From assembly GCF_016599855.1 (NCBI RefSeq), contig NZ_CP067041.1, forward strand, positions 1,426,001 through 1,490,000: a stretch of 64,000 nt of DNA, in the 5' to 3' direction. The notes beneath the pieces were generated by a model. The model searched no databases, was not told where the DNA came from, and saw only the letters and a program-made list of their open reading frames with translations. Of the stretch, positions 28,838 to 39,077 are shown in pieces. Every line of letters starts with the position of its first letter. The stretch's first letter is position 1. The stretch comes from Bradyrhizobium diazoefficiens (lineage in GTDB: Bacteria > Pseudomonadota > Alphaproteobacteria > Rhizobiales > Xanthobacteraceae). The position numbers were made by a program, and so were the translations under genes.

Positions 28838-29249
28838 TAGCCCAGCTCGTCCCTGTGGGTGAAGTCGGAGAGGCCGACCTGGCCGGGCTCGTGGGTCTGG
28901 CGGAAGATCACTTCCTGCTCTCGCCGTGGATCGCCCGACAGGCCCGGATCCGGCGCTCAAGCATGCGGCGGATACCGGTCCCGAGTTCAGGGTGCCGTCG
29001 CAAGATCTCTTCGAAGATCGCAATCGGCCGCACGCCGGGCGTGGCCTTCAGCATCGGCACGACCTCGGCCTGAAATACGGCCGCCAAGGGGATCCGGCCG
29101 GGGCTGCCGCGAGCTCCCTTCTTCCGCGACGCGGGGATCCTTCTCTATCCGATAAGCGGTTGACGTGCTGAACGACGCCTTGGCGGCGGCCACTGGCGGG
29201 TATCGGTCTGACGGTACTTCATGTAGAGCCTCATCTGGTGATCGACCTT

Positions 29250-29979
29250 CTGTCCGTTCGCGAGGTGCCACCGGCACTCACGCCACAGGTTCTTGAGGAG
29301 AACGGCCACTGGCTGCTGCCGCACTCGCTGATCGCGAACGATGTCTCCAATATCTGCTTCCAGACATATGCCATGGGTACCCCCCGCCACATCCTGGTGG
29401 ACAGCTGCCTTAGTAACCACAAGGCGCAGCGCCGACCCAATGGTGCGTGAAGACGGCAACTACATGCGCGCTTTCGCAGGCCGGCCTGTCGCTAGCGAAT
29501 ATTGACTACGTGTTGTGCACACATCTCCACGACGACCATATCGGATGGAACACATAGCTCATCAACGGCGAATGGGTACCGACAATTTCCAATGGGCGCG
29601 AACTCGCGGCCACGCAGGCCCGGGATGCGATCGTGCCGAACTGTGCGGATCGGCCGCGCGGATGTCGTGCAGGAGGATTTCGTAGTCGGCGGCACGTCTC
29701 CCTGCTGCCTACAGCTGGGCATACCGACGGACACGTAGCGGTCTGCTTCGGCAAGAAGAGCAACGAAGTCGTGATGCCAAGTGACTTGATCCACGTTCCG
29801 TTGCAACTGCGTTACCCGGATCTCTCCTTCGTGGCTAACCAGCGTCCAGCGCTCTCCGCGAAAATACACCGTCGCTTCCTACAGAGCGCTATTGCGATAA
29901 GCTTACGGTCTACTCTGCCGCCCATTTTCCCTCGCCGTCGGCTGGCCACCTATCGCGGTGGGGCGCTGGTTGCCGAATG
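29250..29979 (+). pseudogene. Metallo-beta-lactamase-fold hydrolase, broken paralogue
   Basis: Segments ENGHWLLPHS, RHILVDSCLSNHK, then IDYVLCTHLHDDHIGWNT with the zinc motif HxHxDH, then a TAG at 29555-29557, then LINGEWVPT and AGHTDGHVAVCFGKK. It parallels the intact gene at 32434 ([22 protein letters not shown]), where the TAG position is Arg. A shift near 29450 and later ones complete the decay. Its upstream side is cut by the IS21 relic. Confidence 0.75.
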
Positions 29980-30228
29980 AATTACGAGTAGTTCATGCGA
30001 GCCTGCACGGTCTAACATTTTTGCGTGTCACGCTCTGGCCTCGCCCTGTATGTAGTGCAAGCTACTTAAGACCTACCCATGTGAAAACGTCATTTGCACA
30101 AATACGTCGAAAATGCTCCCTCCGGCGCACTAATTAGACCCCCAAGGCCGGCTAAAAGCAATGAACGATACCGAAAGATCGTTACGATAACAAACTGACC
30201 AGCAAGCTTAGGAATTTCGGAGCATTGC
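29980..30228. other. Intergenic region before the CitE-like gene
   Basis: No gene seen. CGGAGC at 30219-30224 is the likely ribosome-binding site for the next gene. Confidence 0.4.
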
Positions 30229-31176
30229 ATGCCTCAGACCTTTCGAGACGCTAAGTGCTATCGCTCGATGCTCTTCGTGCCTGGACACAAGCTCGACTGG
30301 ATGTTGAAAGCGCCCAAATATGGTGCGGATGCCCTGCTCTTCGATCTCGAGGACGCGGTCGAAGCGTCCCAAAAATCTGCAGCGCGCGATGCCGTCGCCA
30401 CAGCTATCAAAGAACTTAGCGCGGGCCCGTTTGGGCGCTTCGTTAGGGTCAATGGGTGGCGAACAGGCTATCAGCTAGACGATCTTAATGCGATCGTTAT
30501 CGATGGCCTTGAAGGGGTAATGCTGCCCAAGATTGAAGATCCGCACGACGTTTCGGCACTGGACCTCGTGCTTGGAGAGCTAGAGAGGTCTCGTGGTCTG
30601 CCGGTCGGCCGAATTGAGATTTGTCCATATCCGGAAACTGCAGTGGCGATGCTCAGATTTTACGACATCTGCATGGCATCGGCGCGTATCAAACGCGGGG
30701 GCACTGCTCTTGGTCCAATCATAGGTGGCGACGCAACACGGGCGCTTGGTCTGCGTGTAAAAGATGAGCCTGATGCCGGCGTTGGTTTCGGAGCCATTTC
30801 CGTGCTGCAAGCGCGCGCCGCCGGAATCGTGCACATTGAAGGTGCCATGACTGGTACATTGGATAATCTCGATCTGGTGCGGCGACTCGGCGAAAGATCG
30901 AAGCGGATGGGTGCCTCCTGGGCGACTGCGATCCATCCTAGCCATATTCCTATCATTAACGAGATCTACTCGCCATCGAAGGGTGAGATCAATGAGGCGC
31001 GCGAGATCGTGTCCGCCATGGCGGAGGCCATCGCCCGCGGCGAGGCTGCAGTTCGGTACAAGTCAACAATGGTTGACTACGCGAATGTTCGGACGGCGAT
31101 GGACGTGCTCAAAAAGGCTCAAGCGGCCGGAATTGATGTTGGCGACGTTCCGAGCATCGAGATTCCTGGACCTTAA
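30229..31176 (+). CDS. CitE/HpcH-family CoA-ester lyase
   Basis: 315 residues, a normal length for the citrate-lyase-beta-like family, whose TIM-barrel enzymes cleave malyl-CoA, citramalyl-CoA or similar beta-hydroxyacyl-CoA esters. Motifs: SMLFVPGHK at the start, ALLFDLEDAVEASQK (metal-binding Glu/Asp region), RFVRVNGWRTGYQ, GVMLPKIEDP, ALGPIIGGDATRALG and ATAIHPSHIPIINEIY at the end. It is followed by a class III CoA-transferase gene 97 bases downstream: activation of a hydroxyacid to its CoA ester and cleavage of that ester would form a short degradative route (inference). The exact substrate is unknown. Confidence 0.85.
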   Translation: MPQTFRDAKCYRSMLFVPGHKLDWMLKAPKYGADALLFDLEDAVEASQKSAARDAVATAIKELSAGPFGRFVRVNGWRTGYQLDDLNAIVIDGLEGVMLPKIEDPHDVSALDLVLGELERSRGLPVGRIEICPYPETAVAMLRFYDICMASARIKRGGTALGPIIGGDATRALGLRVKDEPDAGVGFGAISVLQARAAGIVHIEGAMTGTLDNLDLVRRLGERSKRMGASWATAIHPSHIPIINEIYSPSKGEINEAREIVSAMAEAIARGEAAVRYKSTMVDYANVRTAMDVLKKAQAAGIDVGDVPSIEIPGP

Positions 31177-31273
31177 GTGATGGTGCGCCGGTTCTGCTCC
31201 GGCTACGTGCGATGGCATCTAACCAGCAACGTTCTTTTTCAACGGAAATCGAACCTGAAATCTAAGAGGCAAT

Positions 31274-32437
31274 ATGGCGGAAGCCCTTCAAGGAATCGTT
31301 GTGCTTGATCTGACCGCGTATCTCGCGGGGCCGTATGGGTGCGCCCTGCTGGGCGATGTGGGAGCCGACATCATCAAGATCGAACCCCCCGGTGGCGATG
31401 CGACGCGGCAATATCCATCGAGCTTGAAAGAGTGCAGGGTCTTCCTGGGAGCGAACAGGAACAAGCGATCGATCGTGCTCAACCTCAAGGAGCCCGAAGG
31501 TCTGGCCGCGTTCTATCGACTCGTCGAGAAGGCTGATGTGGTCGTCCAGAACTTTCGCCCCTCCGTTGCGCCCAAGCTCGGCATCGACTACGAGACACTG
31601 CGCAGCAAGCGTCCCGATCTCATCTACTGCTCGTTCACGGGTTACGGCGATACCGGCCCTCTCAAAGATCATCCCGGCTACGACCAGATGCTGCAGTGTT
31701 TTAGCGGCATGGCTGCGATGCAGGGCTCCGAAACCGGTCAGCCGGAGGTCATGCTCGGTTCGATCGTGGACTATTACTCAGCGTCCATGATTGCCTTCGC
31801 AATCCTGTCGGCGCTCATACACCGGCTGCGGACAGGCGAGGGGCAGCATGTGAAGGCCTCGTTGTTACGGTCCGCCATCACATTGCAGGCCGGCCAGTTC
31901 ATCTGGGCCGACAGCGAGCCTCGCGATGTCAACCGCTGGTGGCCGCCGAGTTACTCAGGGATCTATCCGACGAAAGAGGGCCATCTCTACCTGCAAGCCA
32001 CGACGGCGGCATTTTGGAAAAGCCTTTGCGAATGTCTCGGTTTCCCGCACCTGGGGAGCGACCCCCGCTTCGACACTCACAAGAAACGCGTCATTCTCAC
32101 GGACGAGATTAGGCCGTTGATCAAAGAAGCGCTGATGCAGCACACGGCGCTCGAATGGGAACAACTGATGCACGGAAGCGTCCCTTGCATCGCAGTTCGC
32201 TCGATCGGGGACATGTTCGACCATCCCCAAGTCTTGGCCGAGGGGATTGTCGTTAATCAGGAACACCCGAATGTCGGCAAGTACCGAACCATGGGCAAAC
32301 CCGTCAAGATGGGGATCGGAGACAGCCCGACGCGGCGCGCCCCGATGACAGGAGAACATACAGATGAAGTGCTAGCAAGTTTTGGGTTCGGCGGTGACGA
32401 GATCGCTGCACTGCGTGCGAAAGGGGCCGTGCAATGA
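31274..32437 (+). CDS. CaiB/BaiF-family (class III) CoA-transferase
   Basis: 387 residues. N-terminal VLDLTAYLAGPYGCALLGDVGADIIKIEPPGGD and FLGANRNKRSIVLNLK are diagnostic; the catalytic Asp is in the segment SIVDYYSASMIA. YSGIYPTKEGHLYLQATT begins the C-terminal part. The family moves CoA between carboxylic acids, for example succinyl-CoA to citramalate or oxalate. Its stop overlaps the start of the downstream metallo-hydrolase (ATGA), which indicates translational coupling. It probably supplies the CoA ester cleaved by the CitE-like enzyme. Confidence 0.9.
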   Translation: MAEALQGIVVLDLTAYLAGPYGCALLGDVGADIIKIEPPGGDATRQYPSSLKECRVFLGANRNKRSIVLNLKEPEGLAAFYRLVEKADVVVQNFRPSVAPKLGIDYETLRSKRPDLIYCSFTGYGDTGPLKDHPGYDQMLQCFSGMAAMQGSETGQPEVMLGSIVDYYSASMIAFAILSALIHRLRTGEGQHVKASLLRSAITLQAGQFIWADSEPRDVNRWWPPSYSGIYPTKEGHLYLQATTAAFWKSLCECLGFPHLGSDPRFDTHKKRVILTDEIRPLIKEALMQHTALEWEQLMHGSVPCIAVRSIGDMFDHPQVLAEGIVVNQEHPNVGKYRTMGKPVKMGIGDSPTRRAPMTGEHTDEVLASFGFGGDEIAALRAKGAVQ

Positions 32438-33327
32438 AGACGCAGACCTTCGGTGACATCCGCGTCGACCTGATTTCCGAATTCGACTGCCTGGCGCTAG
32501 ACCCGGGCTGGCTGCTCAAGGATGTGACGACCGACCACGTCGCAGAACATGAGCACTGGCTCGGTCCCCGGCTCGTCGAGCCGGGAACGAGAAAGCTGAT
32601 TACGCGCTCGCATGCGTATCTCATACGGACGAGACACCACACGATCCTATTCGATACCTGCAACGGCAACGACAAGGAGCGCCCCGAGTACCCCTTCTGG
32701 CATCGGCTGCAGACACCCTTCCTCGAGAACCTAGCGCGTGCAGGCGTCCTTCCGGAGCAGGTGGACTTCGTCATGTGCTCGCACCTGCACGCCGATCATG
32801 TTGGCTGGAATACGCGGTTACACAACGGCGAATGGGTGCCAACCTTCCCCAACGCCAGGTACCTGATCAGCAAAGGTGAGTTCGAATACTGGTGCGGAGC
32901 CATTGACACGGGCCAAGCACATCCGCACCGGAAACAGCCATGGATCGACAGCGTATTGCCGGTGGTGAAGCACGGTCTGGCGACGTTCGTAGAAGATAAC
33001 CATGCCTTCGAGAACGAATTGCCAGATGAGATACGCTACATGCCCCTGCATGGCCACACTAAGCACCACTGCGGCCTGTACTTGTGTTCGAAATCGCAGG
33101 ATGCGATCTTCAGCGGCGATGCCATCCATCACCCGATCCAGCTCGCGCGGCCGGATTGGCTCAATCCCGGCTACGACCGCGACGCGGCAATCCAGGTGAT
33201 ACGTGACCTGATCGCACGCCTCATCGATACGCCCACGAAGTTGATGACGGCACATTTTCCCTCGCCTACGGCAGGGTGGGTTGTGAGCGTTAAAGGTCAA
33301 ACCCGTTTTCGCTTTGATGCTGATTGA
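32434..33327 (+). CDS. Metallo-beta-lactamase-fold hydrolase
   Basis: 297 residues; the start ATG at 32434 overlaps the CoA-transferase stop. The dinuclear zinc motif is intact: [16 protein letters not shown], with later ligands in [14 protein letters not shown] and [12 protein letters not shown]. It resembles lactonase/quorum-quenching-type and N-acyl hydrolase members, but the substrate is not defined. In this operon a thioesterase or lactonase role is plausible. A diverged broken copy precedes the operon (29.3 kb) and a fragment of its 3' end occurs at 43.7 kb with the following SDR. Confidence 0.85.
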   Translation: MKTQTFGDIRVDLISEFDCLALDPGWLLKDVTTDHVAEHEHWLGPRLVEPGTRKLITRSHAYLIRTRHHTILFDTCNGNDKERPEYPFWHRLQTPFLENLARAGVLPEQVDFVMCSHLHADHVGWNTRLHNGEWVPTFPNARYLISKGEFEYWCGAIDTGQAHPHRKQPWIDSVLPVVKHGLATFVEDNHAFENELPDEIRYMPLHGHTKHHCGLYLCSKSQDAIFSGDAIHHPIQLARPDWLNPGYDRDAAIQVIRDLIARLIDTPTKLMTAHFPSPTAGWVVSVKGQTRFRFDAD

Positions 33328-33395
33328 AAAGTCGACAACTTGTTCACGTCCCGGGACGCGCCACTGCCCACAGGTACAGCAGGTCTCTCCAGTAC

Positions 33396-34145
33396 ATGAT
33401 ATCCTCACGCCTGAAAGACAGAGTGTGCATCGTCACCGGCGGTGCGCAAGGCATCGGCCACGCGACTGCGCTCAAGTTCGCACGTGAAGGTGCTGTCCTC
33501 GCCATCTGGGACCTGTCCCGCGCCGGCGTCGACGAAACCGTACGGCAGTGCCGCGACGCTGGCGCGCAGGCAGAAGGCTGGGTGGTGGACGTTGCCAACC
33601 GCGAGATGGTTGATGTCGCAACGCAAGACCTGCTCAGCCGCTTCGGCCGCATCGATGTCTTGGTGAACAATGCCGGCATCACCAAGGACGCGCGCTTGCA
33701 GAAGATGTCGATCGGGCAGTTCGACGCCGTGATCGACGTGAACCTGCGCGGCGTGTTCCATTGTGCGCAAGCCGTGAGCACCCCCATGGTCGAACAGGGC
33801 TGCGGCGTGATCCTCAACGCCAGTTCCGTCGTCGGACTGTACGGCAATTTCGGCCAGACGAACTACGCCGCAAGCAAGTTCGGGGTCATCGGTTTCACCA
33901 AAACTTGGAGCCGCGAGCTCGGGCCCAAGGGTGTGCGGGTAAACGCCGTCGCGCCGGGCTTCGTGATGACGCACATCCTCGACACCGTTCCCGGTAAGCT
34001 GTTGGAGGAGATGAAGCACCGCGTGCCACTGCGCCGGCTGGGCACACCCGAGGAGATCGCGAACGCCTATTGTTTCCTCGCGAGCGACGAAGCCAGCTAC
34101 GTGAATGGTGCCGTGCTCGAGGTCTCGGGCGGGATGACGGTCTGA
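33396..34145 (+). CDS. Short-chain dehydrogenase/reductase (FabG-like)
   Basis: 249 residues from ATG 33396; the longer frame from 33324 adds residues atypical of the family. Cofactor motif TGGAQGIG, the structural NNAG, and the catalytic Ser with YxxxK ([18 protein letters not shown]) are intact, and the ending SGGMTV is typical. The position and motif set suggest an NAD(P)-dependent beta-hydroxyacyl or hydroxyacid dehydrogenase acting with the CoA enzymes upstream. A decayed near-copy lies at 43966-44570. Confidence 0.9.
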   Translation: MISSRLKDRVCIVTGGAQGIGHATALKFAREGAVLAIWDLSRAGVDETVRQCRDAGAQAEGWVVDVANREMVDVATQDLLSRFGRIDVLVNNAGITKDARLQKMSIGQFDAVIDVNLRGVFHCAQAVSTPMVEQGCGVILNASSVVGLYGNFGQTNYAASKFGVIGFTKTWSRELGPKGVRVNAVAPGFVMTHILDTVPGKLLEEMKHRVPLRRLGTPEEIANAYCFLASDEASYVNGAVLEVSGGMTV

Positions 34146-34309
34146 TGCACCTGTGCTGTTGCACGAACCCGTGTCCGACTCGTCTAGCGCTTGGCAGGTC
34201 ACCAGGAGCGCGTCTTCGTGAGCTCCGGGGTTTAATAGTGCCGTACCGCTTGAGGTGCGGCAGAAGTGCCGCCGCCTCTGCAATTCGGCCTTAACCGGAT
34301 CCCCCGCTA

Positions 34310-34940
34310 GGATCGCTTCCGCCGCCGCTGCGATACCGTCGTGCGAACCCACGCGCCTGGCGGGAATACGGTGTGCAGCCTCGTCGGCGTGATCGCATGC
34401 TGCGCGGTTCATGTCCGACGGGTGCGCCCGGGCCGATGCAGCTAACTACATGTTATCCTGGATCAGCCTGAGCGCCATTCGGCATGTGAGGTGTACGATG
34501 CCGCCCTTGCTCGCAGCGTGTGAGTAAGTTTCAAGGGCGTTCACGGATAGACGCAATCGAGATAATCTTGTCCGGTCTCTGGCGGCCGGCCGAGACGAGC
34601 AAGGGATGCTGCGCCTGTATGAGGAAGAAAGGCCCCTGAGATTCAAATCCAGTCTCCGTAAACGCGTCGAACGGCTCGTTCCAGGCGGCGCCGGGCTTGT
34701 GCACGAGGACGTCGAGCATGGCCTCGCATCTCGACAACTCGGCGGCCAGCGCGCGCGTCTCGGGCAACGTGGCGACGTTGGCGGGCAGCGCGAAGGTCGG
34801 CGGCGGCATCTCGCAGTACATCTTGGGCGAGCTGATTTAGACGCGGGCTCCTTGGCGAAGCAATCCGACATCCGGCCAAGCTCGCGAGAGCCGCCGCTAC
34901 GAGGGGGACGTGGCACTGCTGAGAAAACAGGTCCTTCACG
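34310..34940 (-). pseudogene. SDR-family oxidoreductase, decayed
   Basis: Read on the minus strand: KDLFSQQCHVPLV at the start, LPANVATLPETRALAAELS and LDVLVHKPGAAWNEPFDAF in the middle, LETYSHAASKGGIVHLT (Tyr and Lys region) and, after a gap, SDMNRAACDHADEAAHRIPARRVGSHDGIAAAA at the end. Parts lie in different frames and the glycine-rich motif is damaged. An IS66 element lies just upstream of its start. Confidence 0.7.
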
Positions 34941-34989
34941 CGCGCGGCTCTCCGCTGGTGATTGAGCGCCCGATGATCAAGTTGGGTAA

Positions 34990-36441
34990 GCGACGTTCTG
35001 AGGCCACGGCCTTGAGGTCTTGACGGCGATAAGCCCATGGAAGCAGTTGATCGATTTCGCTGTTTGGATGTCCGTTGACGATTCTGGTCACGGCGTCAGT
35101 GAGGTAAGCAAGCGGGTCGACGTCGTTCAGCTTACAGGTCTGGACCAAGGAGGCGATGATGGCCCAATGCTCGGCACCGCCGTCGGAACCTCCGAACAGC
35201 GCATTTTTTCGGTTGAGCGTGATCGGACGGATCGAGCGCTCGACGGCGTTGTTGTCGAGCTCGATATGACCATCTTCGATGAAGCGCGTCAGACCATCCC
35301 AGCGCGAGAGCGCATAGCGGATTGGCGTCGGCCAGCTTGCCCTTTTGGCTGATCAAGCCGAGTTTTGTTTGCAACCATTATTGGAACGCGTCGGCAAGCG
35401 GCCGGCTTTTCTGTTGTCGAACGAGACGCCGCTCCTCGGCGCTGCGGCCACGGATGTCCTTCTCGATGGCATAGAACTCGGCGATATGCTTGAGCACCTC
35501 GCCCGCAATGGGCGCGGGACCAGGGGTGGCAACTTCGTCGAAGTTACGCCGCATGTGCGACCAGCAGAATGCAAGCGGAACGTCGCCACGTTCGGCGCGC
35601 TTGCCATAGCCGGCGTAGCCATCGACCTGCAGGATCCCCTTGAAGCCTGCCAGATGAGCGATCGGTCGGTCGGCTTTGCGATCGGGCGCATAGACATAGG
35701 CGACGCACGGCGGATCGGCGCCGCCCCACCCTGACCGGTCTTGGTGCGCCCTCGGGCGGGATCTCGTCGGCGCACAGCTTTCGCCGTTGCCTGAGCTTGC
35801 CGAGCAGGCGCTCATGCAACGGACGCAAGTGGAAGGCTGCCTGCCCCACCCAGTCCGCCAGCGTCGAATGATCGAGCTCATGCCCTGGCGGGCGTAAATC
35901 TGCGCCTGGCGATAGAGCGGCAGATGATCGGCATATTCGGAGACCAACACCTGGGCGACGGTGGCCTCGGTCGGCAACCCGCCCTCGATCAGCCGCGCCG
36001 GAGCCGGCGCTTGCATGACGCCGTCCTCATTTGAGCCGCGGGGTGACCACGATCCGGAACTGCGCCGGGACAAGGTCCAGCCGCTCCCTTCTGTCCTCGC
36101 CGATCCGGTGCAACTCGCTCTTGCAGCAGGGGCAAATCTTGTCATCAATGTCGACGAAGACCTCGATCTGCGGCAGGTGCCTCGGCAGGGCACCACGGTT
36201 GCCGCGGCGCTTACGAGCCCGCACCTCACGGCCTCCAGGTGCGCTGACGTCCTGCGCCGCCTCGCTGTACGCTGCCACCTGCTCGACGTCTTGCAGGCCC
36301 AGCAGCATCTGATCTTCAGGCAGCGTCTCGGCCCGCCGGCCAAACCGATGTCGTGATCTGACGCAGCCGTTCGCTCTCGCACCGCTCGGCAAGCAACATC
36401 GCTTTGAACGTCTCGGGATCGTCAGGCAGGGCGTCGCTCAC
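34990..36441 (-). pseudogene. IS66 transposase tnpC, frameshifted
   Basis: Parts in order: DDPETFKAMLLAERCESERL, the zinc-finger-like DDKICPCCKSELHRIGED, APARLIEGGLPTEATVAQVL with YADHLPLYRQAQIYARQG, then the core PDRKADRPIAHLAGFKGILQVDGYAGYG with HMRRNFDEVA, and the C-terminal IVNGHPNSEIDQLLPWAYR. At least three frameshifts separate them. Confidence 0.85.
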
Positions 36442-36521
36442 ACCCAATTCAGAACATATTCGCCGCCATCTGGCGACGCGGCCGACGCTCCTGATTCACT
36501 TCGCCGCAGCGCGGCCAACAA

Positions 36522-36811
36522 CTATCCTGCTTGCGTTGGCGCCGGCGTTTCCCGTGCCTCGTGCACAAGCCGCCACTCGAGCCCCTCCAGTCCTCGATCT
36601 TCGGCCAGCGGAAGATCCCATCCTCCAGCCTCTTGGTGAACAGACACAGACCCGTTTCGTCCCAGATCGCCAGCTTGATGCGGTCCACTCGCTTGGCCCG
36701 GAACACATAGACAGCACCCGAGAAGGGATCAGCCCGAATGCTCTCACGCACCAAGGTCGCAAGCCCTTCGATCCCCTTGCGTAAGTCTACCGGTTTGGTC
36801 GCCACCATCAC
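36522..36811 (-). pseudogene. IS66 accessory protein tnpB, internally deleted
   Basis: VATKPVDLRKGIEGLATLVRESI and VYVFRAKRVDRIKLAIWDETGLCLF are standard TnpB; the gene then jumps from PKIED to the usual tail EWRLVHEARETPAP in another frame, ending at TAG 36522-36524. Confidence 0.8.
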
Positions 36812-36834
36812 CCGGACCGCACTCGACGGCCGAT

Positions 36835-37070
36835 CACCGGGTTACCTTCAGCGCCTGCACGATCGACGCAATCATCGTCGCGTCCGCGCCACGACCGGCC
36901 CGGATCGTGATGCCGTCTACTTCGATCTCGATGATCCCGCGTCAAAGTGGTGAGTTGCTTTTCTTCAGCCTCGCTCAACACCAGTATCGTCTTCGGTCTT
37001 CCTCGCATGTCCGCCCGTTTCATGTGCATACCCCGCACGACAGAGTGCAGCCACCAGAAATAGTTCAGCG
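36835..37070 (-). pseudogene. IS66 tnpA, C-terminal fragment
   Basis: IEVDGITIRAGRGADATMIASIVQALK is the standard TnpA end and stops just ahead of tnpB; the helix-turn-helix part upstream is missing or scrambled. Confidence 0.65.
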
Positions 37071-37100
37071 AGTTTCTAACTCAGGCGACGGCGTGCGCTT

Positions 37101-37726
37101 GCCTGCTTATCGCGCGAACGCCGGGGCTCGCCATTCGCGCAACATGCGTACGAGCAGCTCATCGCCAAAGGACGATACCGCACCGCATTGCTGCTGTTCG
37201 GTGGATGCTCGCGCGAAGGCCTGAGCGGCGTCTCCAACGCGCTCATCGAGCCTCCCGTCTTGAGCATCTTTCCAGCGATGCGGCCATCTGCGCTTGGTGG
37301 GCGCGAAACGACGAGTGGTCCCCGGCGGCGCTACAGGCAGCTTTGAATACTGCAATTCCTTAAGCGATGCTGCATCGACGCGGCTGCACGCAGTGGCTCG
37401 GAGAATGGCCTGAATCTACAGCGCAACACTTGATCATCAACCCCGACGTGGACGGCTTCCACCACGGTGATTCCTCCCGAACCCGCGGTCGCAAAGCGAA
37501 GCCTGGGACTCGGTTCTACTGCTTTGCTCGTGTGACCCAAGCGGGACTTCATCGCACAATAACGTCGAATTCTCCGGTTCACGCGAGGAAATTCGTGCTT
37601 CCGAAGCGCCAAACTGCGGAGATTCGGCCAAAAAACTCCGTACTATTTTGTCGACTTTACACCTCGGCGGCTGTCGAAGAGTGACGAGTTCACGAGTTCC
37701 ATCCTCAATCAGATTGGATATATCGA
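37101..37726. other. Gap, nothing recognised
   Basis: About 620 bases with short frames on both strands, none assignable. A minus-strand frame ending near 37107 (ELLVRMLREWRAPAFAR) looks protein-like but was not identified. Confidence 0.4.
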
Positions 37727-38293
37727 ATGCAAAAGGATGCTGTGAAGAAAAGGCCCATGCTCAGTGGGAAGATCGAGGAGGTCATTTACGCCCAACTCGA
37801 GCGAGGCGAAGACCTTCTTCGAGGCATTTGGGACGTCTGCACACAAAACGATGTCAAGACTGGGATCCTTCTAGACGCGACCGGATGTTTGAATGAGGTT
37901 AGGGTGCACAAGATTTCCGAGGATCCCACCGCTTTTGCTGGAGTCGACTTCCCCGAGATCCCGGGGTACCTGGAGGTGAGCGCGCATGGCATCATCGGAA
38001 TGGGCTGGGTCCCGGACAAGTCGGTGACGCCACCGCCGGGGCTTATCCGTAGCAGCCACGACACAGGCTTTGGCGCTGCAGGGTTCGTGGGACACGAAAC
38101 CCCATATTGCCACATTCATATTACGGCCTCCAGTTCCTCGCAGACGATCTGTGGGCACCTCTTGGAGGGATCAACCGTGTGCAGTCAGTATTTCGAGGTT
38201 GTTATCGCAAAAGTCTCGGGGGTCATCTTGAAGGCGGTTTGGGAAAAAGGTGAATATCCCGCAGCCTACTATCACGAACTCCTGCAAGCATAG
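37727..38293 (+). CDS. PPC/DUF296-domain protein
   Basis: 188 residues. The plants-and-prokaryotes-conserved (PPC, DUF296) fold is recognised from the spaced signature RGEDLLRGIWDVCTQNDVKTGILLDATGCLNEV, the middle strand FPEIPGYLEVSAHGIIGM and the late motif HIHITASSSSQTICGHLLEGSTV followed by FEVVI. Bacterial members are small trimeric proteins with a metal- or ligand-binding His cluster; no enzymatic role is established. Plant members carry AT-hooks; none is present here. An alternative start is the ATG at 37757. It stands alone between IS66 and a decayed DUF4185 gene, and its context gives no pathway. Confidence 0.75.
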   Translation: MQKDAVKKRPMLSGKIEEVIYAQLERGEDLLRGIWDVCTQNDVKTGILLDATGCLNEVRVHKISEDPTAFAGVDFPEIPGYLEVSAHGIIGMGWVPDKSVTPPPGLIRSSHDTGFGAAGFVGHETPYCHIHITASSSSQTICGHLLEGSTVCSQYFEVVIAKVSGVILKAVWEKGEYPAAYYHELLQA

Positions 38294-38465
38294 TCGCATG
38301 GGCTGGCTGTGAGCAGACGAGTCCACTGCTGCCGAGTAAAAACTTTGGCTGGGGCGACGGCTTCCAGCCAAAGTTCGTGTTGTGAACAACCCATGGCTGC
38401 ATGTACAAGCGTAGATCCAGAGGGCGAACTATTCGGCCTGGTGAACGATAAACAGGCTCAGCTTC

Positions 38466-39050
38466 TTGCTTGCCTCAGCTGCGTCAACCACTGTTTTAGC
38501 GAGTTACGGCGTCCCTTTTGGATCCCCATTTTCGCTCAATAAAGATGGCTTTGTCTATCGCTATGTCCCGAACGGCAACAGAAACGGGGCGATGAACGAG
38601 TTCGTCATTACGAGGGTCCCGAAATCCCATATCGCTAATGGGCGGGCCTATCAGTTCTTCTCTGGAACAAAGCCTAACGGCGAAGCATCGTGGTCACCGG
38701 ATATCAACGCCCGCCAGGTTGTCCATACATTTCCCATGCGGATGCGTGAACGCGGACGCCATGGGCATGCGTTCCCGGTATCATCTATAACGCAGCATTT
38801 GGGACCTAGATGACGGCGAAATTTGGGATTGGTATCGCTGCGAATGGGGAGTGGTTCGGCAACGCCAGCTACGCTCGGGATTTGGATTGCCCAGAGCCCG
38901 TGGGGACCTGGAGGTAGGTCCATGAGGAAAGTCCGTGGCTTCTTGGCGGCGATCCAAAGGCGCATGCCTATTCACCGACAATCGCGCCGAGGTGGATGGC
39001 GCGAGATAGAAAATACCAAGAGAATTACGAGCCCGGAGTTATTCGCGAGT
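38466..39050 (+). pseudogene. DUF4185-domain protein, broken fragment
   Basis: DGFVYRYVPNGNRNGAMNEF, RVPKSHIANGRAYQFFSG and PNGEASWSPDINARQVVHTFP match the DUF4185 beta-propeller-like domain. After a shift near 38782 comes IYNAAFGT, a TAG at 38807-38809, then MTAKFGIGIAANGEWFGNASY, a further shift, GIWIAQSPWGP and, in yet another frame, DPKAHAYSPTIAPRWMARD. The order is right for the family, so these are lesions in one gene. The N-terminal half is absent. Confidence 0.65.
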
Positions 39051-39077
39051 CAATGTGAACCGGCTCTACGCGGATGG

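Larger units (their letters stand above)
26714..29235 (-). pseudogene. IS21 transposase istA, frameshifted and split by IS630
   Basis: The N-terminus (MRLYMKYRQTD, then AAAKASFSTSTAYRIEKD) lies at about 29235-29100 and the catalytic entry (QVGLSDFTHRDELG) ends at 28840. After the IS630 insertion reading resumes with APREHRTDSLSAAFCNLDR near 27600, RHNARNAKRIDAERAVLQ, VRLYDDRLHVFIGGPHL and GRLPDLNRPRAHFVPDPARV. About 50 residues expected across the insertion point are missing. The istA stop overlaps the istB start (ATGA), as is normal in IS21. Confidence 0.8.
26218..29240 (-). mobile_element. IS21-family relic interrupted by an IS630-family element
   Basis: istA (5' end near 29235) and istB (5' end at 26715) are read on the minus strand. 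The istB end is lost at about 26218, just after the porin terminator, and the istA gene is cut by an IS630 element at 27623-28837. No IS21 terminal repeats were identified, so the boundaries are those of coding similarity. Confidence 0.75.
34986..37100 (-). mobile_element. IS66-family element, decayed
   Basis: The left end begins GTAAGCGACG, typical of IS66 (GTAAGCG), and the right end on the other strand reads GCAAGCGCACG near 37090-37100. tnpA end, tnpB and tnpC are read in that order on the minus strand, each with lesions. Confidence 0.7.

Noticed and set aside
33405..34412. 335-codon minus-strand frame antisense to the SDR gene
   Set aside because: It mirrors the codon pattern of the intact FabG-like gene on the plus strand, has no family motifs of its own and no ribosome-binding site.
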